Positions 36,216-45,683 of a stretch of DNA of 64,000 nt are shown here, piece by piece (within the stretch, counting starts at the first letter, position 1; every line of letters begins with the position of its first letter). Location of the stretch: contig NZ_MLAM01000009.1 in assembly GCF_002272825.1 (NCBI RefSeq), forward strand, positions 35,864 through 99,863, given 5' to 3'. Made by a program: the position numbers and the translations under genes. Source of the stretch: Helicobacter sp. 11S02596-1 (GTDB lineage: Bacteria; Campylobacterota; Campylobacteria; Campylobacterales; Helicobacteraceae). The notes under the pieces were generated by a model that did no database searches, was not told the origin of the DNA, and saw only the letters and a list, made by a program, of their open reading frames with translations.

Positions 36216-37781
36216 TTATATAAAACCAACCCGATTTTTATGCAAATGCAAGCCAATTTTTTGAGAATCCCGCTCACCCATAGCTAGCAAAACCAATTCA
36301 GACAAAAACAATGTTGGCGTAGAATCAAAATCCCGCCGATAGGCTTTGGAAGCCTTTTTGGCGTGTGTATCGAGCATTTCAAACTGCCCGAGTGATGTTG
36401 TCAATAAAAAATCAACCCCCAAATCAATCGCTTCATAGTAAATGGCGCCTGATTGCTTGAGTGCAGAGGGTTTAAACACATCAAACAAATGGGCATATGA
36501 CTCGTTTTGGACGCTTGCTTGATGGTGCTTTAAAGAGATTTTTTTAAACATTTCATCATAGCAAATTTTATCGATTCCATCCGAAGAAAACCCAAACAAT
36601 GAGCCGTGAAAAAGCAATGTTTCAAAACCCTCAAAACTCTGAATAACATCGTATTTTAGCTCATTTGCAATCATTTCATTGAGGTATTTTACGCCTGCAT
36701 TGTTGCTCGAAGTGCGTTCATAGCTCAAACCATAAGATTTGAGCTTTTTATTGATACTTTCAAGCACCTGTTGATCGGCGCTTTCATCGCTATCTAAAAT
36801 CTTTTTGGCATAAAGCGCATTGATATAAGCGTCTTCATCACAACACAGCAAAACCGCACCATTATGCTGGGCGAGTGCGAGATTATAAGCATTAGCAAGC
36901 AAAAACTTCTCAAGATCGCACAACCGCCCCCAATACCCCCCATCAAAACAAAAATGCAAATCCAAAGTCTTTAGCCCCATTTTTTCTAATAATATCTTCG
37001 CACTTCTAAGGAGCGGGGCGGTATTCCAGCCTTTTTCATAGCCGTTAAAAATAGCATAGGTAAGTTCAGAGGATTTTTGCGGTGGCAAAGCAGGTGCAAA
37101 TTGGTATTTTGAATCGACATTTTGAGAAAACTTACTCCAGCTATTCCCAGCAAATGGGCATTTTGAGGCTTGCGTTAGCATTTTTTGGATTTCAAATATT
37201 TCTTTATCAATACCATCGCTTTCAGGATAAACAAAATGCTTCACGCTCACAAAATTCATCACGCCATTTTTTGGCTCAGCGATACTTTCAAGCAAGCGTT
37301 TGGCTTCTTTTGGATGGCGCATAAAAAGCCATTTGACATATAAAAAAAAGCCATCTCCAAAATAATCAGGATTTCTTTGTGGTGAGATAAAATTGATATT
37401 GAGAAATTTTGTAAGCTCGGCTTTTTCTGTGGCACTCAAAAAATCCCCGCCATCTAAAAAACGCTGGTAAAAGCCCAAAACCGCCTGTTTGTCGATACAT
37501 AAATCCTTGAAAGCGTATTTTATAGAAATAGGTTCAAGCACCCATTCTTTGCCAAATCTCACAACCAAATCTGAAACAGACAAATCCTCAAAAACAGCGA
37601 TTTGATTGATTTTTAACGCGATAGTTTTATCATATGCCAAATCCCGCAAAGGCAAAGATTCTAAGACATTTGATAGCAAACTCTCTGGATCATATTCAAA
37701 ATCACATTTTTCATAAGCAGGGTTATAATCTCTTTTTGCGTCAAATCTAAAAACACTCAGGTGCAGTTTATGGATACTCAT
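36216..37781 (-). CDS. Conserved hypothetical protein (DUF5644-like)
   Basis: A 521-residue cytosolic protein. The N-terminal part (MSIHKLHLSVFRFD ...) looks like a beta-grasp or succinate-dehydrogenase-like ferredoxin fold without cysteine clusters. The C-terminal part, with FCFDGGYWG and TSLGQFEMLD, recalls the heterodisulfide-reductase B / CCG domain but most cysteines are missing. Such proteins occur across Helicobacter upstream of pepF. The start at 37781 follows AAGGAT by five bases. Function unknown. Confidence 0.68.
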   Translation of the reverse strand: MSIHKLHLSVFRFDAKRDYNPAYEKCDFEYDPESLLSNVLESLPLRDLAYDKTIALKINQIAVFEDLSVSDLVVRFGKEWVLEPISIKYAFKDLCIDKQAVLGFYQRFLDGGDFLSATEKAELTKFLNINFISPQRNPDYFGDGFFLYVKWLFMRHPKEAKRLLESIAEPKNGVMNFVSVKHFVYPESDGIDKEIFEIQKMLTQASKCPFAGNSWSKFSQNVDSKYQFAPALPPQKSSELTYAIFNGYEKGWNTAPLLRSAKILLEKMGLKTLDLHFCFDGGYWGRLCDLEKFLLANAYNLALAQHNGAVLLCCDEDAYINALYAKKILDSDESADQQVLESINKKLKSYGLSYERTSSNNAGVKYLNEMIANELKYDVIQSFEGFETLLFHGSLFGFSSDGIDKICYDEMFKKISLKHHQASVQNESYAHLFDVFKPSALKQSGAIYYEAIDLGVDFLLTTSLGQFEMLDTHAKKASKAYRRDFDSTPTLFLSELVLLAMGERDSQKIGLHLHKNRVGFI

Positions 37782-37859
37782 TGGATAATCCTTCATAAAA
37801 ATTAAGCTTAGATTTTACCGATTCTGCCACAAAACCAAAGACAATGTTTTGGTTACTAT

Positions 37860-38330
37860 TCAAGTTTTTCCATTCTTCTGGAGTGCTTGCATAATCTCAC
37901 GATTTTGCGGATTAGACAAAATCGCCTCCATCGAGTCTTGCATTGCCTCTTCATCGGGATTACCAAAAACTAAGCTCATATCATAGCGATTGAAAAGCAC
38001 GATATTATTATCTTTTTTATCTTTTACAATAACTTGGATAATGCCCTCTAAAGACACGCTCACGACACTGCCGATATTGTCTTTGCCAAATCCGGCTTCA
38101 AACGCCACACTATCGTCAAAAACACGCAAACTCTCAAAAGTATAGCCCGCCAAAACAAATAGCACCAAAGGACCAAATTTTTCAAAAATCTCTTGGGGCA
38201 AGGGCGGTTCAAAGCTAACTTTTGACAAATCGCACAAAATGCAAAAATTCAGATTATTGTGCGCTAAAAAATTGATATTTTCAAAGCAATGCCGATTGCT
38301 TAGCTGGTTGTATTCTCCTAAAATACTCAT
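37860..38330 (-). CDS. Conserved hypothetical protein
   Basis: A 156-residue soluble protein with a beta-rich core and an acidic helical end (DEEAMQDSMEAILSNPQNREIMQALQ). Three Cys lie in the first 35 residues. Not recognised. Its ATG overlaps the pepF stop (ATGA), so it is cotranslated with pepF, as in the order I recall for H. pylori. Confidence 0.7.
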   Translation of the reverse strand: MSILGEYNQLSNRHCFENINFLAHNNLNFCILCDLSKVSFEPPLPQEIFEKFGPLVLFVLAGYTFESLRVFDDSVAFEAGFGKDNIGSVVSVSLEGIIQVIVKDKKDNNIVLFNRYDMSLVFGNPDEEAMQDSMEAILSNPQNREIMQALQKNGKT

Positions 38331-40072
38331 ACAACACCCAACCTTTCAAACTCCTCAAGCATTCGCCTCACCTCATCCATACCGATTTTCCAAAATGCTT
38401 CATCTTCAATATCAAATCCAAATGCCCCAACCAAATCCTTGGGACTCTCACTCCCGCCCTTGCTTAAAAATTCAATATACGTTTGAACAAAATCCTTATT
38501 TTTGCCACTTTTATAAAGCCCAAATAACGCCAAAACGAGCAACTGCCCGTAGCTGTAGGCATAACAATAAAATGGCGAATGGATAAAATGCGGGATATAA
38601 CTCCACCACCGGTCATAATTTTTTGTAAGTTTGAGACTTTTACCAAACATTTTTTGATTTTCTTCTCGCCAAATCTTATCAAAATCTTCGGCTTTAAGCT
38701 CATTTTCTTCTGTGTGTATCCTGCGCTCAAAATTTGTCATCACCACTTGCCGAAAAAGCGTTGAAAAAATATCTTCGAGCTTCCCTGCATAGATCGCACG
38801 GAGTTCTGTAGGGGAGAGATTGGATTTGAGACTTTCAAACAAAAGCATTTCAGCAAAAACCGAGGCGGTTTCTGCCGTCGTTAGGGGCGTATCCATATTC
38901 AGACAACCCACGCTTTTGCTGAGCTCTTGATGGACCATATGCCCAAATTCGTGTGCAATCGTAAAGGCGTCCCGCCGATTGCCGGTAAAATTTAACAATA
39001 CATACGGGTGGGCGCAAGGCACAGCGCCGTGGCTAAAAGCACCGCCACGTTTGGAGGCTCTGGGGTGAGAATCCACCCAGCCATTTTCTATAGCCTTTGA
39101 GGCGATTTGATAAAACAGCGGGGAAAAATCTTTGAACGCTTTCAAAACCCAATCAAGTGCCTCTTGGTAGCTTACCTGCTGATTTACGCTTTTTTGTGTC
39201 AAAATCGGTGCGTAGCGATCGTAATCTTTGAGCTTATACCCCAAAATCTGGGATTTGATCCCGTAATACCGATGCACCAAAGCAAAATTTGCATTCACGA
39301 TCTCAATCATACTATCAACGCTTTTTTGTGTGATTTGATTATCAATATGGCGGAACGACTCTTTTTTCTCATAATGGCGCAACTCCGTTTCGATATGGAG
39401 ATCCTTGCGCACCATATTGAGGATATATGTGAGCAAAAAACTTGATGTTTTTAGCGTCGCACTAAACGATTTTTGTGCCTTTTTTCTTGTCTTTCTATCG
39501 CTATGATGGAGAAGTGCCAGGATTTCTTCCTCGCTTAAAATCTTATTTTCATAGGGGATTTTGAGTGCGGATAAATATTCATCAAAAAGCCTCGAAAATG
39601 CTCCTACGCCGACAGGAGATGTCGCTAAAAGCACCTTTTCTTCAGGCAAGGAAAGGCGGTGGGGTTTTTTTTGTGTGAGGGTTTGGAGATAATGGGCGTA
39701 TTTTTTGATTTTGCTTATCAAAAGTTTTTGTTTTTTGGCTTCAAGGGCGCAAAATTCGATTTCAAAAAAGACAATATGCTTTTGTATGGCATTGATAATA
39801 AGTTCGTATTTGGCATAAAAATCCCCTTTTGTCGTATCCGAGGCAAACACCAAAAACACATAGGTCATCGCCCTAGAAATCCCCTCAATAAGCTCCTCAT
39901 AGGTTTCAAGCGCTTTTTGAAATTCCAAAGGCGAGAGTGAGCCAAGCGTGCTGGCGGTTTTTTTCTCATAGGCTTTGGCTTTTTTTTCTGTCTTAAAAAG
40001 ATAATCTTCTAGCTCCCTTGTATCCTTAAAAAGAGCCCGCAAATCCCATCGGTGTTCTATTTTTTTCATCAT
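38327..40072 (-). CDS. pepF: Oligoendopeptidase F (M3B family)
   Basis: Cytosolic zinc metallopeptidase degrading short peptides. The 581-residue product has the zinc site AHEFGHMVHQ with the downstream ETASVFAEML Glu ligand, and the C-terminal FCYAYSYGQLL typical of M3B. Start: three tandem codons GTG-ATG-ATG; the ATG at 40072 overlaps the kefB stop (TGATG) and stands six bases from AAAGGA, so it is chosen. Confidence 0.93.
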   Translation of the reverse strand: MMKKIEHRWDLRALFKDTRELEDYLFKTEKKAKAYEKKTASTLGSLSPLEFQKALETYEELIEGISRAMTYVFLVFASDTTKGDFYAKYELIINAIQKHIVFFEIEFCALEAKKQKLLISKIKKYAHYLQTLTQKKPHRLSLPEEKVLLATSPVGVGAFSRLFDEYLSALKIPYENKILSEEEILALLHHSDRKTRKKAQKSFSATLKTSSFLLTYILNMVRKDLHIETELRHYEKKESFRHIDNQITQKSVDSMIEIVNANFALVHRYYGIKSQILGYKLKDYDRYAPILTQKSVNQQVSYQEALDWVLKAFKDFSPLFYQIASKAIENGWVDSHPRASKRGGAFSHGAVPCAHPYVLLNFTGNRRDAFTIAHEFGHMVHQELSKSVGCLNMDTPLTTAETASVFAEMLLFESLKSNLSPTELRAIYAGKLEDIFSTLFRQVVMTNFERRIHTEENELKAEDFDKIWREENQKMFGKSLKLTKNYDRWWSYIPHFIHSPFYCYAYSYGQLLVLALFGLYKSGKNKDFVQTYIEFLSKGGSESPKDLVGAFGFDIEDEAFWKIGMDEVRRMLEEFERLGVV

Positions 40073-41709
40073 CACTTATCCTTTTTATTCAAAGCATATT
40101 GTGCTAGCAAGTGGGCGATTTCACGCTTGCTGTTGATACTAGTAACATTAAGCCTGTCTAATTCCTCCTCTTCGATCTTGCAATCGACTTTTGCGATCAC
40201 ATCAACTCCGGGCGCAATGCCTAAAATTCTATCACAAATCGCCTTGATAATACTGGTATTATCAACGGTAATAATAACGCATTTTGCAGATTCAAGCTTG
40301 AGTTTTTCCAAAAAGCGCTCTTGGGTGATATTCCCAAAAATAACATTATCTTTGGCTTTTTCACCCAGCTCGACTTGGGCGATATTGCAATCAACCGCAA
40401 CATATCTCGCACCCGATTGCTTAAGGATTCGCACGACTTCTGAACCATATGTGCCATAACCCACGACAATGATATGGTCTTGAGGTGGGATAGAAATTTG
40501 GACATTTTGATCCTTTTTGATCCCATAATGCAAACGTTTTTTGAGGATATAGCCGGTAATCGGGTTGAGATATTTCAAGATAAATGGCGTGATAAGCATA
40601 GAAAAAATCACCATCAAAACCAAAAATTGGTGCAAATCCGCTGGCGTGATGGTGATGATCCCTTTTGCTTGCAGATAGGGCAAAATCCCGCTTTCTTCAA
40701 AATCAAAAAGATTGCTAATATGGGCATTCAAAAATACAACAAAAGAAAACTCCCCGATTTGTGATAGCGATAATGCCGTTTTCATCGAACTTTCAGAACT
40801 TCTAAAAACTTTTAGAATCCCATAAATCAAAGCGATTTTTAACACCATCACCCCACAAAGCAAAAGCACAATCGCAAAAAATTGCGAAAAGAGAAAAGGG
40901 AGATTGATCTGCATCCCAACGGTAACAAAAAACAAGCCCAATAAAATATCACGAAAATGCGATAAATCCGCTTCTACTTGATATTTGTAGCGGGATTTTG
41001 AAATCGCCATCCCTGCGATAAATGCCCCCAAAGACATCGAAAAACCAAAAAAATGGCTCACGCTCGCCGCACCGAGCACGATGAGTAAAATCGTCCCGAT
41101 AAATAACTCTGGCAATCGGCTATTAGCGGCGAGATTGAGGATTTTGGTAGCAAAATATCTCCCGGGGAGCAAGAGGATCACCAAAACAATAAGTCCAGAA
41201 ATCAGTGTCTTTAACAGCAAGCTTCCCAAGCTAGAGCCTTCATTGCTAAGGAGTGCCAAAACGAGCAAAATAGGGATAACCGCAATATCTTGCATAATCA
41301 AAATCCCTACAACGCTCCTGCCTGCAACGGTGTTGAGTTGTTTATTTTCTTCAAAATATTTCAAAACAATCGCTGTAGAAGACAGCGAAAATGCCATACC
41401 CACGACCAATGAAGCCACTAAGGAAAGTCCAAAGATATAATAACTCAGCCCAAAAAACACTAACATCGTTGCTACGACTTGCAAAATCCCAAAGAGCAAA
41501 ACCTCTTGTTTCATCGAAGCGAGTCTATCAAAGCTAAATTCCAGCCCAATCATAAACATCAAAAACACAATCCCGAGATCTGCAATCCCTGATAAAGTCT
41601 CAGAACTTTCTATCCCAAAAAGATAGACAATCGCCACGCCGGTAAGGATGTAACCAATGATAACGGGCATATCAAACCGCTTCAAAAATAGATTGATAAT
41701 AATGGACAT
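40072..41709 (-). CDS. kefB: KefB-type cation:proton antiporter with TrkA-N domain
   Basis: A 545-residue CPA2 exchanger: about 12 membrane segments (to residue 380) and a cytosolic RCK/TrkA-N domain with VVGYGTYGSEVVRIL. It mediates K+ or Na+/H+ exchange under ligand gating. The first canonical start is the ATG at 41709, but it has no ribosome site and the family normally has 10-15 more residues. The frame stays open upstream (IEEVFYITVAGIL) to a strong GGGAGG at about 41762-41767, so translation may begin at a non-canonical codon near 41754. Confidence 0.9.
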   Translation of the reverse strand: MSIIINLFLKRFDMPVIIGYILTGVAIVYLFGIESSETLSGIADLGIVFLMFMIGLEFSFDRLASMKQEVLLFGILQVVATMLVFFGLSYYIFGLSLVASLVVGMAFSLSSTAIVLKYFEENKQLNTVAGRSVVGILIMQDIAVIPILLVLALLSNEGSSLGSLLLKTLISGLIVLVILLLPGRYFATKILNLAANSRLPELFIGTILLIVLGAASVSHFFGFSMSLGAFIAGMAISKSRYKYQVEADLSHFRDILLGLFFVTVGMQINLPFLFSQFFAIVLLLCGVMVLKIALIYGILKVFRSSESSMKTALSLSQIGEFSFVVFLNAHISNLFDFEESGILPYLQAKGIITITPADLHQFLVLMVIFSMLITPFILKYLNPITGYILKKRLHYGIKKDQNVQISIPPQDHIIVVGYGTYGSEVVRILKQSGARYVAVDCNIAQVELGEKAKDNVIFGNITQERFLEKLKLESAKCVIITVDNTSIIKAICDRILGIAPGVDVIAKVDCKIEEEELDRLNVTSINSKREIAHLLAQYALNKKDK

Positions 41710-41794
41710 TAAAATGCCAGCAACCGTGATATAAAATACTTCTTCTATGACACTAACCTCCCTAAAAACTAGAATATATTATTTACTTTTTTGT

Positions 41795-41800
41795 TATAAT
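41795..41800 (+). promoter_or_regulatory. Putative -10 box of the sensor-kinase operon
   Basis: TATAAT 41 bases before the GTG start at 41841, in the divergent gap with kefB. A T-rich stretch precedes it, as is usual for Campylobacterota promoters. Confidence 0.45.
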
Positions 41801-41840
41801 GGCTCAATTAAAATTGTAATCATACTACAAAAGGCTTTAA

Positions 41841-43343
41841 GTGGATTGTTCATTGCTATACACTATCACGATGGATATGCTTGAACAAGGTCGTATGCGA
41901 TCAAAAAGTCTTGTTGATTTTAATCAAAATATTATCGGAAATCTATCTTTTGAGATCAAAAAAATACTCCAAGATCACCCCATCGATTCTGGTGATCAAA
42001 ATTGCCAAGAATATGTCCGAAGAAGTATTGCGGATTTTTACAGAAAAAACGGGATGAATGCCTTTATTTATTTTGACAAAAGCAAAAATATCTCCGTCTC
42101 TGCAGTCATCAAAGACCCCAATGCCAACTTGAGTATTTTTTTCTTGAGTAAATGGCTTCAAGATAACAAAAATCAATTCAAATCCGAAATTTCAGATGAC
42201 AAACCCCTTTCCCAAGAAGACTTTAATCAGATTTTTGAATACGCCAGAACCTGCGTGGATTCGGACAATGAATTGGTTTTTCGCGATGTTGTCCGCAATG
42301 CGGTCAAAAAAACGTTTAACTTCAATTCCCGAGACGGGCTGTTTTTTTCCAAGCTTGGCGTCTATCTCAAAACATTTGACTTCAATTTTGTAAAAATCAG
42401 CAACGAAATCCGTAGCGTGCAAAAACTCAGCGCCGAGCGTCTCCTTAGCGATGAAGACAGGTTCAAAATCAATAACCATCTCAAAAATATCAATCTGGAT
42501 GATTTGATTTTAAAAAGCACCGCTTATGTTTTGGATACAAAAATAGACCTAGATAACACCTCAAATATGGAATTTTATAAAAATTTCCATTTTTATATGA
42601 CGCAAGAATTGCGCTTGCATTTAGAAGAAATCCTTGGTGAAAAGATCCCAAGTATGCTCCAAACCTGCTTTGCAGAAGAAAAAGTCCGCTCTCGGAGGCA
42701 TTTGATTTTTGAAGAAGTTGCCAAAAGGTTGCTCGAACTCGTTTATCAAAAATCCAAAGGCGCGATGGATTTTGTTTCGTTTTATCGTGGGCAAATCGTG
42801 CGTATCGAAAATCAGGAGGTTTTTGCCCCCATCATCTTGGATAACAAAGGTGAAAAATATAGTTTGGCAAAAATACAAAACGTTGTTAATGAAAGATTTG
42901 AAGTCCAAATCAGAATCAATGCCTTGCAAAATGGTATCCAAAAAGCCAAGCAAGCTGGTCTCAATCTCGAAACTGACATCAACGAAATCCAAAATCAAAT
43001 CGCAGAAAAAAACAAGACTTTAAGCCAAACCGATGCGATTTATGAGAAAAAAAAGAAAGAACTTTTGAGTCTTCGAGGCGATGAGATGATCCAAAAAGAA
43101 ACCATCAGCGTGAGCTTGACAAAATATCTTGAGGAGAAAAAATCCTTGCTCAATCAAATCGAAATCTGCAACAAACAAATCGAACAAATCCGAAATAAAA
43201 AGCTTGAACTCATACAAAAACAAAAAAATATTGAACACGCTATCGAAGAAGAAAAAGAAAAAAGCCAGAGTAAATTTATCGAGTATAATATGCTTGTAAC
43301 CGCCCTTTCAAACGCCATAGGAGGAATCAAACTTGAACTTTGA
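41841..43343 (+). CDS. Coiled-coil hypothetical protein upstream of a two-component pair
   Basis: A 500-residue cytosolic protein without membrane segments. The first 330 residues are mixed alpha/beta; residues about 350-480 form long coiled coils rich in Gln, Lys and Glu. No family recognised. It starts with GTG after AAAGGC; an ATG ten codons later is possible. It overlaps the sensor-kinase start by 11 bases and shares its promoter, so it may act in the same signalling path. Confidence 0.7.
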   Translation: MDCSLLYTITMDMLEQGRMRSKSLVDFNQNIIGNLSFEIKKILQDHPIDSGDQNCQEYVRRSIADFYRKNGMNAFIYFDKSKNISVSAVIKDPNANLSIFFLSKWLQDNKNQFKSEISDDKPLSQEDFNQIFEYARTCVDSDNELVFRDVVRNAVKKTFNFNSRDGLFFSKLGVYLKTFDFNFVKISNEIRSVQKLSAERLLSDEDRFKINNHLKNINLDDLILKSTAYVLDTKIDLDNTSNMEFYKNFHFYMTQELRLHLEEILGEKIPSMLQTCFAEEKVRSRRHLIFEEVAKRLLELVYQKSKGAMDFVSFYRGQIVRIENQEVFAPIILDNKGEKYSLAKIQNVVNERFEVQIRINALQNGIQKAKQAGLNLETDINEIQNQIAEKNKTLSQTDAIYEKKKKELLSLRGDEMIQKETISVSLTKYLEEKKSLLNQIEICNKQIEQIRNKKLELIQKQKNIEHAIEEEKEKSQSKFIEYNMLVTALSNAIGGIKLEL

Positions 43344-44892
43344 CACCCCAAGAATCCACAGCAACCAAAATCTCCAAATCCAAACAAAAATGCTTATCGC
43401 TACCATCACGATTGGATTTTTGCTCGTATGTATCACGTCGTTTTTGACACTAAGCGGTCTCAAGCACGATTATGAGACCAACTTCCCCAGCCAGATCCAA
43501 GAAATCCAAAAACTCAAACAAATCCAAGACTTTTATCTCATTGATGTGATGAATTATATCAATCAAAAAATGGATATTTTTTCAAACCAAAATCGAATGC
43601 TCCATCTATGGGATGAATACAAAATCCTCAGGAGACCAGAAAATAATTTTCTCCACCAAATCAAGCAGTTTTATCAAAAAAATTTTTCCAAAGAATCCTA
43701 CGCCCAAATGCAAGAATACCGCCAACAAGAATTTGATGAAATACGCAAGGTCGATCGCATTATCCACACAACCAATGCCTTGCTGACAAAGCTCTATCTC
43801 AAAAACTCCCAGCACTACCAAGAAGATATCAAAACCCTCATTAGCCTGAGTGTCAATATCAATGAAATCATTTCTGATATTATCAAACTCCACCTCAAAA
43901 TCTCGGTGCTAAAAAATTCCACGACCAATATGATTTATAAAATCACCTTAGTTGTGTTGTTGGTTTTTATGTTTATCGTTATTTTTATGACGCTATTTTT
44001 GTCCAATCTCGTCCTCACCTATATCAAAAATACCAATCAAGAACTCCAAAAAGCCATCGATGAAAAAACAAAAAAACTCAAAGAAATGAATATCAATCTC
44101 CAAAAAACTATCGAATACGAAGTCGAGCAATCCCGCCAAAAAGACCAGATTATGTATCAGCAAGCCCGCTTGGCTTCAATGGGAGAGATGATCCAAAATA
44201 TCGCCCATCAATGGAGACAGCCACTCAACTCGCTTTTGATCCTCATCCAAAGTTTCAAAATCAAATTCAACAATGGCAAGCTTGATAAGCATTTTATCGA
44301 CAAACAAACCGAAGATGCCCTAAGAATCGCCAAAAATATGTCTGCGACGATAGAAAATTTTAGAAATTTTTTCCGCCTTGATAAAAGTAAGAACGAATTT
44401 TCACTCACCAAAGCGATTCAAGATTCGATCAAAATCGTCCATCCTAGCTTGAGGCAAAAAAACATCAGTATCGGCACTTATATTGAAGATGATATTAAAT
44501 TTTATGGGCACGAAAACGCATTCACGCAAGTGATTTTAAACCTGATAAAAAACGCTTATGATGCGATATTAGAACAAAAAATCAGCAATGGGGTCTGCGA
44601 AATCGATCTAAATATCGAAGATGATTGCGCCCAAATCGTGGTAAAAGACAACGCCGGGGGTATTAAATCAGAAAATATAAACAAAATATTTGAACCTTAC
44701 TTCACCACCAAGCATAAATCCGTAGGGACAGGCATTGGTCTTTATATGACAAAACAAATCATTGAAAGGCAAATGTATGGGGTAATTTCTGCCTCAAATG
44801 CAAATTGGATAAGTAAAATCTCAGCAGAAAGTTATTATGGAGCGATTTTTTTGATAGAATTACCTTTGAAACAAAATCAACAAAAAGGATAA
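43333..44892 (+). CDS. Membrane sensor histidine kinase
   Basis: A 519-residue kinase with two membrane helices (about 18-40 and 200-225) enclosing a 160-residue helical periplasmic sensor. A cytosolic coiled coil leads to the H-box NIAHQWRQPLNSLL (His near 291), N-box NLIKNAYDAIL, G1 DNAGGI and FEPYFTTKHKSVGTGIGLYM. The start is a TTG eight bases after AGGAGG, overlapping the upstream gene. HQWRQPLN is typical of Campylobacterota kinases. The signal is unknown. Confidence 0.88.
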   Translation: MNFDTPRIHSNQNLQIQTKMLIATITIGFLLVCITSFLTLSGLKHDYETNFPSQIQEIQKLKQIQDFYLIDVMNYINQKMDIFSNQNRMLHLWDEYKILRRPENNFLHQIKQFYQKNFSKESYAQMQEYRQQEFDEIRKVDRIIHTTNALLTKLYLKNSQHYQEDIKTLISLSVNINEIISDIIKLHLKISVLKNSTTNMIYKITLVVLLVFMFIVIFMTLFLSNLVLTYIKNTNQELQKAIDEKTKKLKEMNINLQKTIEYEVEQSRQKDQIMYQQARLASMGEMIQNIAHQWRQPLNSLLILIQSFKIKFNNGKLDKHFIDKQTEDALRIAKNMSATIENFRNFFRLDKSKNEFSLTKAIQDSIKIVHPSLRQKNISIGTYIEDDIKFYGHENAFTQVILNLIKNAYDAILEQKISNGVCEIDLNIEDDCAQIVVKDNAGGIKSENINKIFEPYFTTKHKSVGTGIGLYMTKQIIERQMYGVISASNANWISKISAESYYGAIFLIELPLKQNQQKG

Positions 44893-44896
44893 GCAT

Positions 44897-45559
44897 ATGA
44901 ATAAATATGAAGATTTAAAAAACCTGACCGTCTTATATGTAGAAGATGATGAGGACACACAGCGCATTACCTCGATTGTGCTAGAAGATTATGTAGGCAG
45001 ACTGATTTTGGCAAAAAATGGTCAAGAAGCACTCAATATCTTTGACACGCACAATATCGATGTGGTTTTGACAGATATTTTGATGCCAAAACTCAATGGT
45101 ATCGAACTCATCAAAGCCATCCGAAATGGCAAGACTAATCCCTTCTGCCCCGTGCTTATCACAACAGCCCATACAGAAGTTCCCTATCTTTTGGATGCTA
45201 TCAGCCTAAAAGTCGATGGCTATATCTTAAAGCCCCTTGATGTCGATGAGCTTCTCAATACGCTCCAAAAAGCGATGTTACCCAAACTCCAAGCACTCGA
45301 GCTTGAATCAAAAAATCTCCTTATCAATGCGATTTCTGCATTTGTCGGGGGCAAAAAAATAGAAATCATCAAATTTTTGCTTGAAAATTGCGATGAAGAT
45401 CACGTATATTATGGCTCGTATGAAGATATCATCTCCCATCTGAATGTCTCCAAACCTACCATTGTCAAGACATTCAAACAACTCATCGAAGTGGGCTTGC
45501 TCATAAAAATCAAAAATAAAGTCTATAAAATCCATCCCGACATCACTATCAAAGATTGA
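44897..45559 (+). CDS. Response regulator with winged-helix-like output domain
   Basis: A 220-residue regulator. Receiver domain: acidic pocket EDDE (16-19), phospho-acceptor D60 in VVLTDILMPK, TTAHT and the Lys of YILKPLD. The output domain (about 150-220, YGSYEDIISHLNVSKPTIVKTFKQLIE) looks like a winged helix not of the OmpR class. It follows the kinase by four bases and is its evident partner. Targets unknown. Confidence 0.85.
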   Translation: MNKYEDLKNLTVLYVEDDEDTQRITSIVLEDYVGRLILAKNGQEALNIFDTHNIDVVLTDILMPKLNGIELIKAIRNGKTNPFCPVLITTAHTEVPYLLDAISLKVDGYILKPLDVDELLNTLQKAMLPKLQALELESKNLLINAISAFVGGKKIEIIKFLLENCDEDHVYYGSYEDIISHLNVSKPTIVKTFKQLIEVGLLIKIKNKVYKIHPDITIKD

Positions 45560-45572
45560 TTCCAAAATATTC

Positions 45573-45615
45573 TTGACTTTAATGTAAGGTTTGTATAAAA
45601 TACAAGCCTTACATT
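45573..45615 (+). promoter_or_regulatory. rho promoter overlapped by a 16-bp inverted repeat
   Basis: TTGACT (45573-45578) and TAAAAT (45596-45601) are separated by 17 bases, a strong sigma70 promoter. An inverted repeat of 16 bp with one G-T pair (45581-45596 and 45600-45615, loop AAA) covers the spacer, the -10 box and the start region. It can be an operator for a dimeric regulator or a hairpin at the start of the mRNA; no T-run follows, so a terminator is less likely. Confidence 0.6.
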
Positions 45616-45683
45616 CAAAAAACTCCAATATCCAAAATCTGATTGCTCCGCATTTTGATTAGGGGAAATTTCCAAGGAAAAAA

